A DNA stretch of 64,000 bases from Trametes villosa (taxonomy: Eukaryota; Basidiomycota; Agaricomycetes; Polyporales; Polyporaceae): NCBI GenBank assembly GCA_002964805.2, contig PUDQ02000001.1, positions 7,650,001 through 7,714,000 of the forward strand. The letters run 5' to 3'. Positions within the stretch are counted from its first letter, which is position 1, and each line of letters begins with the position of its first letter. Shown piece by piece: positions 22,228 through 33,113 of the stretch. The notes below the pieces were generated by a model. The model worked only from the letters and a program-made list of their open reading frames with translations. It had not been told where the DNA came from and made no database searches. A program made the position numbers and the translations under genes.

Positions 22228-24776
22228 TCACATGCGACCAAGCTCCCGGAGAATGTCTATGGTCCTCTGCGACGACACCCGCCTGAACCCCTCGTTTTCC
22301 ATCTGGAAGAGGCCGTGACCGCCGGACAGGGCGCGCAGGCGCGTCGAGTAGTCGAGCATCTGACTGAGAGGGGCGACGGCCAAGATTGTCCGCTTCATCC
22401 GCGACGACGTGCTCTTGGCGGCCTTGCCCGTCGACGGAGAGAGCCACTGCGGCGGGAGGTAGGTCCCATCCTCGACGAACGGCTCCGACTCTTCCTCAGC
22501 CGCTGCGTCCAGGTCGAGAACCTCGCCGCCATGCTCGCCCAAGTCCTCGACGACCCGTCCGACTGAGCCCTCGTCGACAGAGATCCTCAGGCGAATGTAC
22601 GGCTCCATAAGGTCGCCCTGCCCCGCAGCGCGCAGAATATTACGAAGGATAGCAGCGCTCGCCCCTGCAAGGACGGTAGGGTGGACTTCCTTGGAATACT
22701 CGAGCGCCTTGATCTGGATCCGCATCCGAGACAGCGCGAGGGTCGTGTTCGGCGAGCTCGAGAGCGTGCTGGAGATGCCCTTGGCGATGTGTGCGAGCGA
22801 ATCGTTCGTGTTGGCGTGCAGCTCGCCGGGAGGCACGGACTTCCCATCCGTGCCGAGCACCACATTACCGTCCCAGAGTGAATCTCCCTGTTCGTCGTCT
22901 TCGAGTGGGGTGACTGCGAACTGCAGCCTGATTCGCACGGGTTGGCCCCCGATCTCGGTCTGCCAGGTGTCGCTGACCTCGGAGACGTCGCCCGAGCCGA
23001 GGCATTCCCGGAAGCTGACCCGCCGCCTGCCGAACTCGCAGTTGACTTTCCACTCCTCCCGCAAGCGGGACTCGACGATTTCGAGGTGCAATGCGCCTAG
23101 GCCGTGGACGAGTAGTTGTCCCTCGTGCGTCTCTACGCGTACTGAGGGATCCGTCCGCGCAAGGGCATTCAGGGCCTCTTCGACAGGCTCGAGATCCGCA
23201 TGCGAATGGGGGATGACGGAGACGGACATGAGCGGTGGAGGCGGTATGATGTCGCGGAGCGATGATGCACTCGAGCCTCCTGCCACGGAGACCAGGGTGT
23301 CGCCAGTACGAGTGTATCTCAGGCCGAGGACGGCCCCAACAGAGCCGAATGGAAGCGAGTCAACCTCTTCAGCCTCGGCCGCATACAGGAGGAGCAGTTT
23401 CGAAACTTTCTCCTTCTGGTTCTGAGATGCATTGAGGACGGAGCTCTGACTCTTCAGCGTGCCTGTGCCGAGGATAAGTACTAGGCCTGTACGAACAGAA
23501 CGAGACGCATACCAGAGTATACACGGACGAATGTCATCCATCCCTTCCGTTTATCCCAGCCGACCTTCCACGCGAGCATGCGTAGCGGTGAGTTGGCGGC
23601 CAGTGCCTTCGCATTGACCTCCACGTCCACGGGGCTAGGTAGAAGCTCTCCGACGTAGTTCATCAAGAGTTCCGTTCCGATGTGCTTGAAAGCAGAACCA
23701 CATATGACGGGAAGGATGTCGTTGCGGAGGGTTGCCGCGCGTAGATGGGGTAGGATGTCGCTAGCTTGGACAGTCAAGTATGCAGCAGGGTCTTCCGGCA
23801 GGCCGAGGAGCACTTCGAACAGATCCTCAGAGATCTGCGCGAGATTGTCCAGCAAAGTGACCCTTGCAGGGAGTAGGTGCGGTACGAGTGGATGCGAAGG
23901 AGGGAAGAGGTCGGTGCTCTCGAGTTCCGCTGGGGTCCGTGGCAGCGCGTGGAGTGACGGCTTGCCTTCAGCATCGTATTTCCAGACTTCCCAGTTGACA
24001 AGGTCTACCAGACCCTGTATACCTGGCTCGGCCCTCGCGTAGTCCTCAGGGTCGAAGGACGCAATAGGCAAAGTGAGGGCCATTGGCCGGGGATGCAGGC
24101 GGTTGGCAAGCACCGACAGCATAGACGAGCGGAAGGATCCTCCAGGGCGGTCGAGCTTGTTCAGAAACAAGATGCGCGAGTTGACATCGTATCTGGGAAC
24201 AGGTCAACGCCGAACACGGGTACACAGGCGGCTTGAGGTCATCTCACCTGGACGTTCGTGCTCACCTGTCCAATTGTCGCCAAACGCCTTTAGTCTGGGC
24301 TTCGACGCCTTCGACAGCATCAATGAGGACGACTGCACCGTCGACGACGCGACTTGCGCTTTCAACCTCCATACCGAAGTCGGCGTGCCCAGGAGTGTCG
24401 ATGAGGTTGAACGTCCAGTCCTTCCATCTGACCGGGATACTAGCAGATTGGATGGTTATTCCCCGCTCACGCTCTGCGGGCAAGAAATCCGTCGTCGTGC
24501 TCCCGGTGTCGACAGAGCCTGCAGATGACAGATACTGGGAGCGCAAGAGGATAGACTCCGTAAGCGTAGTCTTCCCAGAATCTAGTGGTCCGTTAGGAGC
24601 GTGCACAATATAGCAGCATGACGATGGTGCATACCGATATGAGCTACCAGAGCCATGTTACGAAGCTTGGACGGGTCATGTTTGGCATGCGTTGCGAGCT
24701 GTCGAAAGCAGACCCTCCGGGGCAGCCATACCTGCAGGTCGCGTGGTCGCAACGTAGCGGCCAAGCGAACGGCCAT
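22228..24776 (-). CDS. MEF2: Mitochondrial elongation factor G 2 / ribosome-releasing factor 2
   Basis: Translational GTPase that, with ribosome recycling factor, splits mitochondrial ribosomes. An Arg-rich start without acidic residues ([20 protein letters not shown]) fits a mitochondrial presequence. GTPase motifs: G1 [13 protein letters not shown] (an intron falls inside the Asp codon), G2 region [14 protein letters not shown]3 DTPGHADF, G4 [10 protein letters not shown], and later [22 protein letters not shown] domains II-V follow: [15 protein letters not shown], then [21 protein letters not shown] and [10 protein letters not shown] in the long 3' exon, and domain V with [21 protein letters not shown]. 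The product ends ILRELGRM. Only a few introns, all near the 5' half. MEF1/EF-G1 is less likely given the diverged domain IV with long insertions; about 80% sure of MEF2 over MEF1. Confidence 0.9.
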
Positions 24777-25004
24777 GTCCAGGGGCTACACGACGAGAGG
24801 CCAGTCTCTGGACGCCTTGTTCGTTTGTTCCCGCCTATGTTGAGTGCGGTGACAAGACCGTACGCGCGGGACCACCAGGAGACACCGAAAGTGGCGGGAT
24901 GAGCGAAGACAAAGAGCAAGGCGCGGGCGCTCCGCGACCTGCCCGTCCTCTTCAACCCAATTGTCTGCCACCATGAGCATATCCCTCTCTCCCTCCTTCT
25001 CGCC

Positions 25005-26032
25005 ATGTCCTCCGACACGCCCACCGCGCTAGACGGCTTCGAAGAACGTCTCCGCCAGCGAGCGGCCGCGAAAGCGGACCCGCTAAATACTGTCCCCGTG
25101 CAAGCCGACCACCAGCCGCGCGGACTCATCCCGAACACGCCCCTCTCCGTGGCATTCATCTCGTTCCTACTCGGGTCATTGTTCGCGTTCGGATTACTCC
25201 TCTTCGCGACCAATGGCTTCGGGAAATACTGGTGGACGACGAACCAGCTTGGCTTCTTCCTCGCCGCGTGGTCCGCGTTCCACTGGGGCGAGTTCGCCGT
25301 GACCGCGGGGTGGAATCGCGAGAAATGCAGCGTAGATTGTATGTGCCCATCATCGCGTACTGGTGTCTCTGGTGGGTTGACGTTGGTTGTGTAGCGTTTC
25401 TTCTGGAGAATGGAGCCATGTATCACGTCGCGCATTCTGTCGCACTGACTGAATACCTCATCACACTTTACTTCAAGCCTGAGTGGAAACACCACCAATA
25501 TGTCACTCTGGCCGGTAAGCCCCAGCCATCATACTCCACGCGTATCTCGGGTGTCTGAGCTAACGTTGTGCACAGGTATTGTACTGACCGTCGCGGGTCA
25601 AATCCTGAGGTCGGCAGCCATGATCCACGCGGGCACGAATTTCTCGCATGTACTTGCGTTCCGGAAGGCGCAAGGCCATGTGCTAGTCACCGACGGAATC
25701 TACCAGTACGCACCTATGTTCATTGTCATCTGCGGTGTGCTGAGGATCATTGCAGATGGTTCCGGCATCCCTCCTACGCGGGATTCTTCTATTGGGCACT
25801 GGGCACCCAGCTCGTACTCCAGAATCCCGTCAGCTTCGTATTCTTCGCAGCAGTCCTGTGGCGGTTCTTCTCCCGTCGCATTCGAGGTGAGTGTAGTATG
25901 GCCTTTGGCACGGTGCCCAACTGAGTGTATGGTGCCTCTACAGCGGAGGAAGCATACCTGATACGTTTCTTCGGGGACGACTACCGCAACTACAAGCGTT
26001 CTGTCGGCACAAAGATCCCGCTCATATTCTAG
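25005..26032 (+). CDS. STE14: Protein-S-isoprenylcysteine O-methyltransferase
   Basis: ER membrane enzyme that methylesterifies the prenylated C-terminal cysteine of CAAX proteins (Ras, mating pheromones). Helices: VAFISFLLGSLFAFGLLLFA, LGFFLAAWSAFHWGEF, IVLTVAGQILRSAAMIHAG. The family SAM-binding motif is spliced as GHVLVTDGIYQWFRHPSYAG, and the C-terminal signature reads EEAYLIRFFGDDYRNYKRSV, ending PLIF. Five exons with short introns. The cytosolic N-terminus of about 45 residues is longer than in yeast. Divergent from MEF2, 228 bases between starts. Confidence 0.94.
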
Positions 26033-26244
26033 ACATGTTGTGCACGCTCCTCTTCGACTCATATAAACAGCTTGGTTGTATCGCAGCTCTAGCTTGATGC
26101 CCAACCATCACGCAATCGGCGGAATTTCTAACAATACAGAGGCTGCATGTGCATCATATTGTAGTCATAGCAAGGACGATAACATGCAAGTTTTAAGCCG
26201 AGTGAAAGAATACCACATGAACATCCGACGGCGTCGGGACCTCC

Positions 26245-26973
26245 TCACTCCTGCTCGATCGTGCTCTTGTCGGACACGTAGATACCGTCCAAGAACTTAC
26301 GGATATCCTTGTTCCGTACGCGGCAGATGCCCTGGATGGATGCAGCTATTGCACGCACGTAAGCGAGAGTGACACAGGCTTTGGGCGAACAACTCACCAG
26401 ATTGCGAGACGTTCTGGACATCGGTACCCTCCAGGATGAGCTCATCCTTCTGCGCTTTTGACTCGGAGATCGTGACACCCTCCAGCATGTCCACGTGCCT
26501 CACGATCTATCCAGTCGTTAAGTGGTGAACGAAGTCAAAGCAAGAATTTGACACACCTTCTCGCCGAGGAAGTTACGGATCTCGAGCGCACGGCCGTTCT
26601 CCTGGATGATGCAGTTGATGGGGAAATGGGCGTAGACCGCGCGCATCTTGTATTGGAAGCCCTGCAGAACGACGGATTCGGACCAGCGCGAAGAAACAAC
26701 TTCTGGTCGACATACCTTGGTGACGCCGGTGATCATGTTCACGATGAGGGACTTGATGGTCCGTAGGCACGCGACGTGCTTGCGGCCGCCCTGCCACACC
26801 GCGAGGGTGACCTTGTTGGTCTTGCCCTTCTGGAGCCGGATGTCCATGTCGATGTGACGGACATTCTTGGTCAAAGTTCCGCGGGGGCCCTTGACCGTGA
26901 TGAGGCGGGACTTGATGTTGACCTCAACCCCCTCAGGAATGTCGAGCTCTTCGGTCTTGAGGACGTCCCGCAT
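26245..26973 (-). CDS. RPL9: 60S ribosomal protein L9 (uL6)
   Basis: Large-subunit ribosomal protein near the sarcin-ricin loop. Sequence matches the family along its length: [82 protein letters not shown], then [20 protein letters not shown] and [19 protein letters not shown]. Four exons, about 190 residues. The ATG at 26973 follows a splice acceptor (TTCAG) directly, so a leader intron with donor near 27120 is likely, as is common for ribosomal protein genes. Shares its upstream region with PCF11. Confidence 0.96.
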
Positions 26974-27579
26974 CTGAATCGGCCAAGTGTAAGCGTCCGC
27001 CCAAGTACATCCAAGCCGCACAGGCAGAATCCATCGCAATCCGACCCCGTTTCCCGCGTTTCGAGCGAGTCCAGCAGTTCGTACGATAGTCCCAGGGCCG
27101 CAGAGATCGTTCAGACAGGCGTACTGACCTTGAAGCGTAGTGAGGATAGGTCTTGAGGAGGTTGCTGTGGATTTCTCGGTAGGACGAAACTCGACGAGGG
27201 CACCGGTGCCGGATTGGGAAACGGGACTGGGCCAGAGTCTGCGCGGGCGCGGGGAGAGGCGGTGGCCAGGCTGACAAATGTGGCTATTGTGAAGCGGAGC
27301 TTGAACTGCCTCAAGTTTGCCTCGGAGCTCCAGCAGACCGCATCCACGACTTCACCATCGACCACCATCTCGTCTTGAGACTCCCGTGTCCGACCGCTCA
27401 GTGTTTGCGACATCTGTAAGGGTCACTTAGAGAAGAACACAACAATTAGAGGGCTCGGGTTTCCCGTCACTATTGGGACGCATATACCAGCTCTTGTGGT
27501 TCTTTCTCGAGTATCGTCCACCCGTTGAAGATCGCGCGCCATCCACCCGCAACACTACCTCTTCCTGAGAAGCTCTACG
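26974..27579. other. RPL9/PCF11 divergent promoter region
   Basis: Contains the probable RPL9 leader exon and leader intron (donor CTTCAAG/GTCAGT near 27120, acceptor next to the ATG) and the PCF11 upstream region. An open frame at 27111-27413 on the minus strand has no family resemblance and is probably RPL9 leader. Confidence 0.5.
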
Positions 27580-30115
27580 ATGTCGCTCTACGCACAGAGC
27601 TCTGCATACAACCAGATGGCGTATCCGCCTCAGGGTTACAGCGCCCCGGTACCGCCTCCGAACGCCTACTACCCCCCTCCCCCTGCCCCCCAACCTGTCT
27701 ACCAGCATTTCGACCCGAATACTTTCCGTCGTGACTATGCCACCCGCCTATCTAACCTGACTGTGAATTCCAGACCCATCATCCAGAGTCTGTCGATGAT
27801 GGCGCAGGAGTATACCCGGTTCGCCGACGTGGTCGTGCAGTGTATCGAACAACATATCCGTCGGGTGAGTGCCATCGTTTCTTTGCTTGCGTGCTGAGAG
27901 GACTCGCTTGTGATTGCGACTCCCCGTCGGGTGGTTCGCATGAAGTGCTGTAGCTACATGATGCTTGCATGTATCGTAGTTAGCGGTGTGGAGCCTGAGC
28001 GAAACATGCGTCTCGGGAACATTGGGCTGTCATGCAGCCCGGACGCTCGCCGTCGTCGAGGTCGGCGTTGTTCCCTCGCTCTGTTGACTGCGCTACATGC
28101 TTGCTTGCATTGTCCCGTCCTCTCTTTCCCCCTTGCCCTTTGTCGACCGGAATGCTGACTCATCTTTCCTTATTCGGTGTCTCGTGATCAGGTGCCGGCA
28201 TGGATGAAGCTGCCTGCCTTCTATCTGCTTGACGCCATCTCCAAGAACGTCTTCGATCCGTACGCCCGCCACTTCGGTCCCGTCGTCGCCAACCTCTTTG
28301 TCGAGACCTATGAAGCTGTCGACCCGACCACGCGCAGCAAGATGGAGGAGATGCTACTGACCTGGCGCAACGGCGCTCCCAATGGTCGAGAACTCTTTGG
28401 GGTCGTTCCCCAGCTCGCCATTGAGGAACACATCTGGGGAAGCGGTGCCACTCACAACACCGTACGTACCCCACGTCAACGGAACAGTCGTCGCCCTAAC
28501 AGGCGCGTGAAGCAGTCCGGGAGTCGTCCAGCGAACACATCGTCCATATCTCAAGCGCAAGTGTTGAGCGAGCTGGAGTTCGTCCTCGCGCAGAAGGACC
28601 GTACGCTGATGTCCAACCCTTACGACAAGACCACGCAACACCATGTCAACATTTTGCAGCAGGTACGCTCACCGTTCGTTTTGTAACTGACGTGCCACTG
28701 CTGACTTCGTCGTCTGCCTAGCTGCGCTCCCTAGTACAGGTCGGCGTCTCGCAGGAAGAGCTCAAGCAGATCTTGTCGCAGCTACGTGCACTCGCCACGC
28801 CCGCCGCGCCAGCGGCACCTCAACCTCCCGTTCCCACTCCTGCGCCGCATTATCCCTCCGCCCCCGCATACCCCTCGCATCCTCACATGTCTGTCGCCCC
28901 TCCCCCAGCTCCTCAACCTAGCTACCCACAGCATGCCTACCCCGGACCGTCTGAGCAGCCGAAGGCTGAGCCTCTCGATCTCTCTCGGTTCCTGCCCTCG
29001 CAGCCGACCCCGGTAGCGTCGTCGTCGAACGCGGCACCTGTAGGCGATATCACCAACCTGTTCAACGCGCTCGTGAAGGCCGGCGTCGTCGCTTCGTCGG
29101 GAACTCCCACCGGCGCGGGCGCTACCTCCAAGGTCGAAGAGCCAGCTCAATCCGTAGATCCGCAGCGCGAGGCCGCACAGGCTTATCGCAAGTCAGTGCT
29201 TTCCCACAAGATCAAGCTCACGAGCTCCGATATCACGAGGTACGTCCCATCGCCCTCAGCCAGGTTCAGCGTGCTCATTAGGTACGACAGACAACGCCCT
29301 CCGATCGTCAACCTCCTCTACCAGAACCTTCCCACGCAGTGCAAGCAGTGCGCCGTCCGATTCCCTGGCGGTTCACGCGGAAAGAAGCTGCTCGACGACC
29401 ATCTCGACATGCATTTCAGGCAGAACCGTAAGGCCAGTCAGGCGATCGGGCGTGGACACAGTCGCAGCTGGTTCGTCACGCTAGAGGTACGTGTTTTCCC
29501 GGCCCATTGTCCCCCGCAATAATTGACCATTCGCTTTCGCAGGACTGGATTCACAGCGATTCGGTAGATGTAAAGGGCAAAGGTCGCGCCGACGGCCGGA
29601 CACTGACGTCTAAGAAGGCGGCGGCTGAGGAGGCTGCTAAGCGAGAGGCCGAGCTGCGAGCTATGCATGTCGTCGTTCCCCCGGGTGATGAGGCGAAGCC
29701 GATCTCGTGTCCGATTTGCAAGGAGATCCTGAAGAGCGAGTTCCTGGAAGACGACGAGGAGTGGGTGTGGCGGAACGCGGTCAAGAAGGACGATAGGGTA
29801 CGTCGGTCTTGCGCTTCGTCTGCTTCGTGCACTAACATTAGCATGCAGATATACCATGCTACGTGCCATGCGGAAGCGGTCGCATCGAAGTCGAGTCTAG
29901 CTGTTCGCCTGCGGAACGAGACGTCGAGCCGGAGTCGCTCGCACACCCCGGAGGCACGCACACCCCCGAAGGGCTTCGCGTCGCTGGACCCCCGGCATTC
30001 AGAGTCGCCGTCGCCGTCTAAGCTCGTCGGGCTGAAGCGTAAGGCTGAGGACGAGGCCACGAACCCCGCGCTGAACGGGTCGGACGCGCCGCAGGTGAAG
30101 CGGGTGGCGACATGA
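27580..30115 (+). CDS. PCF11: Pcf11, subunit of cleavage factor IA (CID protein)
   Basis: Pre-mRNA 3'-end cleavage/polyadenylation and transcription termination factor that binds the RNA polymerase II C-terminal domain. After a Tyr/Pro-rich start, residues of about 45-180 form the CID: FRRDYATRLSNLTVNSRP, then VPAWMKLPAFYLLDAISKNV, DPYARHFGPVVANLFVETYE, MEEMLLTWRNG and LFGVVPQLAIEEHIW. A Pro/Ala-rich middle follows. Two zinc-finger blocks frame the Clp1-binding region: CKQCAVRFPGG with LDDHLDMHFRQNRK, and ISCPICKEILKSEF with IYHATCHAEAV. The C-terminus has Ser/Arg repeats and a basic tail ending KRVAT. The first intron, 27865-28191, is 327 bases, far longer than any other I see in the window. 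Confidence 0.92.
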
Positions 30116-30806
30116 CACGCGTACAGGTGAACACCGTCCCGCATACATGGCCTCGGACTGGAGCCTCGCGCCGCGGACAGCTGCCCCGTTAGATTTTCTT
30201 TATGTCTTCATTATGGTTACCGCGCATTGTACTGTATGCCATTGCCACGCAAGGAATGATCATCGCATGCCTATCCCTATGTCTTGCGTGAAGTGAGCTC
30301 CCAGCCTCTTGAATCTATGACGCCGCGCAGTGACAACGCCAGGCTCTGGTACGTTTATTATGCGAAACTCACATGATATTAGTTGTGTCGAGAGAACAAC
30401 TGTCGTACACAGGCGGCCGTTGAACGACATCAGTATTTACAGAGTTCGATCGTGTCAGGCCCTGCAGCTGGTCGATCATTCGGCGGGCTACGCGCGCGCA
30501 TCCGACGCGTCGCGGCTCCGACATCTTCTCCTCAGACTCCCATCGTCCTCGGCTTGCCCCTCTACCTCCTCCCTGCTCTCCTCGTTCTCCTCTAGGCTGT
30601 GTGCACCAAGCGGTGAGTGGATTGTCTCTCGTGCGCCCTGACCGTCTATCGCAGCGCGTGGTCCTTTCTTTGAGTTGTGCGCCACATATCGAAAACGCCC
30701 CGAAGAGGCTACAAAGTAAGTGTCCTGCGCGCCACCCTCGCTCGATACTCGTTTCACCGACGCGCCGTACGCAGTTTCATCACTCGTACTACACTACTAT
30801 CACAAA
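30116..30806. other. Intergenic between PCF11 and SWT1
   Basis: About 690 bases with no recognised gene. The 200 bases before the SWT1 start have TA-containing, CAC-rich sequence but no clear TATA box. Confidence 0.55.
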
Positions 30807-32294
30807 ATGTCCGCCGGGACGACTACGCCACCGTACGACAGTACGCTCGAGCAACTCTATCACGCAGCGAACGATGTGGAGATGCAGGTACGTCCGCGCC
30901 GACGCCCATACCCGGATGCACTGTGCTAGGCGTGGCGCGCGCGTTGACCACTCGAGATCGGCCGGGTACAGGATGCATTTCCGACAACGCAGCACTACCT
31001 ACATGTCGTCATCGACACGAACGTCCTGATCGACTACTGCGGCATCGTCGAGCAGTTCTGCGCCGACGTCGAGAAAGTGGGATACCCGATCCTGATCGTC
31101 ATACCCAGCGTCGTCCTCGGCGAGCTCGACGGGTATGTATTTCCGCCCCCGATCTAAAGTTAAAGTCAAACATATGAGCGCATTTCACTGACACGCCACC
31201 GCACCTAGGCTGAAGAACCGCCCGGAGCTGCAGTGGTTCGCGCGCCAGGCGACGACGTGGCTCCTGAAGAAGGTGAAGGAGCGGCGCACCGTGAAGCTGC
31301 AGGCGGCGAAGGAGACGCAGAGCGCCGCCGTGCCGCCGTCGGACACGGACGAGCTGCGCAAGAACGACCTCGCGATCCGCGACTGCTGCCTGTACTTCGC
31401 GGACCGGAATAGAGGGTTCGGCGCGCTGCTCGTCACCATGGACAAGATCCTCTGCCTCGAGTGCCAGAAAGAAGGTTCGTCCGCAGTGGCCGGCCGGGGG
31501 CGCGCCCATGTCCCGCTCCCCGTGCCGAGCGTGCCTCGGGCTAGCGCAGGCAGAATGGACGCTGACGCTGTGTTTCTTCCCTCTCTCGTGTCGTTTCATC
31601 GGCAGGGCTCGAGACGTGCATTCCCCCGCGCAGCCGTTGGTCAAGCCGGCTGCTCGCGCAGTCGCTGCCTGTGCCGGGCGTTGATGAGGGCGCGTTCCAC
31701 GAGCGCGAGGCGTTCCCGCGCTATCGACCTTCTCGGACACGGCAGCGCCTTGCGCAGACGGAGGCCCCTGCGGGGCCTGCGGGCCCAGCCAAGACACGGG
31801 CCGCGCTGGACGACGACATGATGGACATCGACCTGGACGGCGCCGCGGCAGCGCTGCCCGAGGAGTACCTGCCTGCGCACGCGCGCGACTCGCTGCACGC
31901 GCAGATGGCGGAGCACTTCACGCTCGTGCTCAAGGACCTGTGCGCGCGCGTGCAGCGCGAGAGCGGGGACAGCGCTATGGCGGTCGCGAACTCGGCGCAC
32001 GCGCCGGAGTGGCGGCAGCGGCCGCTGCCGGAGTGGACGGCGGCCCTGTGCCTGGGGTACCTGCAGTCGAAGAGGAAGTTCAAGGGCCCGGACTTCATGG
32101 GACGCTTCCTGCTCCGGCGGGGGGAGCGGGGCTGGCGCAAGGGCCAGGACTGGACGGCGGGTATGTGGAATCTGGTCCTGGACGGGCTGGAGGACGTGGG
32201 GCGGACGTTTAGGGACGGCGCGGTGCTGAGCTCTGTGCAGGCGGTGCGGCCGCATGTGGAGGAGGTTTGGGAGGCGAAGCTACGGCCACTGTGA
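30807..32294 (+). CDS. SWT1: SWT1-type PIN-domain endoribonuclease
   Basis: PIN nuclease resembling yeast Swt1, an RNA endonuclease acting in nuclear mRNP quality control. Acidic active-site residues are visible in order: HVVIDTNVLIDYC (first Asp), SVVLGELDGLK (Glu), LRKNDLAIRDCC (Asp) and LLVTMDKILCLEC (last Asp). The C-terminal part, about 200 residues after ARALDDDMMDIDLDG-like acidic sequence, has an α-helical domain (YLPAHARDSLHAQMAEHF, GYLQSKRKFKGPDFMGRF, WNLVLDGLEDVGRTF) like the Swt1 HEPN-type region. Four or five exons. The 3' exons are very GC-rich and open in several frames; the chosen frame is the one continuing the PIN domain. Confidence 0.85.
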
Positions 32295-33113
32295 ACGCAT
32301 GGATGACACGAAGGCGACTGACGCAATGTAGCACTATCTTTGTTTTCGGACCGAGCAGGACCAGGGCCGACGGTGGTGGTGGTAATCCTGCCATGTACAG
32401 CCCGGCTGGTGGAGCAGCCGCGAGTGGGAAGCAGTCGGAAAATTCCAGGCCGTGACGCGTCGCGTAGGCGCCCGTCGATCTGCTGCGGAGACTGGGGTAC
32501 AGATTCGAGATGGCTGCTGCACGGGCTACGTACGGACTGCGAACGATCTCGCACGCTCGCAGACGCACTGCAGCCCGGAAAACTTTCGTTGGCGGAGGCT
32601 GGTCCGGAACCAGTCGCAGAGTGCGTCTCTCGGATTCAGAGCCTGCGCTGTGATTGTTTCTGGCCGGATGAAGGGATTGGGAGGACGAGCGTGGCGGCGG
32701 CCCGAGGCTGGCGCTGGCGCCCAGGCGGCAAGCGACCGTCGGCTGTCAGGTTGAAGTCGTCCGGCTATCGGCTATCGCGTCGCTGGGCGGCGGGCAGCGC
32801 GCGCAGGCGTTGGGGTCGGTGCGGAGCGCGATGGCGGCGGGGCCGCGCACGATGAGGTCGGCGGCGGGCAGCGGGTGGGGCGTGGCGGGCTGGGGCAGAA
32901 TGAGAATCACAGGAGGGACAGCCTCCCGATGGGCGGCGGAGGTGACAGCTGCTGCGCGGAGGCTCAGCTGGCCGAAAAGGGGGAGAGCTGGGGCAGGCTG
33001 AACGCGGTGCTTGGCAGGTCCGGTCCCACTCTTCCTCTCTCTCTACTTAGTGCGCCCTCGCCTGTCCTTCCTTCCTTCCTTCGTCCCTCCTTCCTCTCCT
33101 TTGGCCTCCCTTC
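32295..33113. other. Intergenic between SWT1 and GT32 gene
   Basis: About 820 bases, GC-rich, no gene recognised. The last 60 bases before the ATG at 33114 are a pyrimidine tract with CCTT/TTCC repeats (about 33064-33113), typical of fungal transcription start regions. Confidence 0.6.

Noticed and set aside
27111..27413. 100-codon minus-strand frame upstream of RPL9
   Set aside because: Lies where an RPL9 leader exon and leader intron fit well; no family match.
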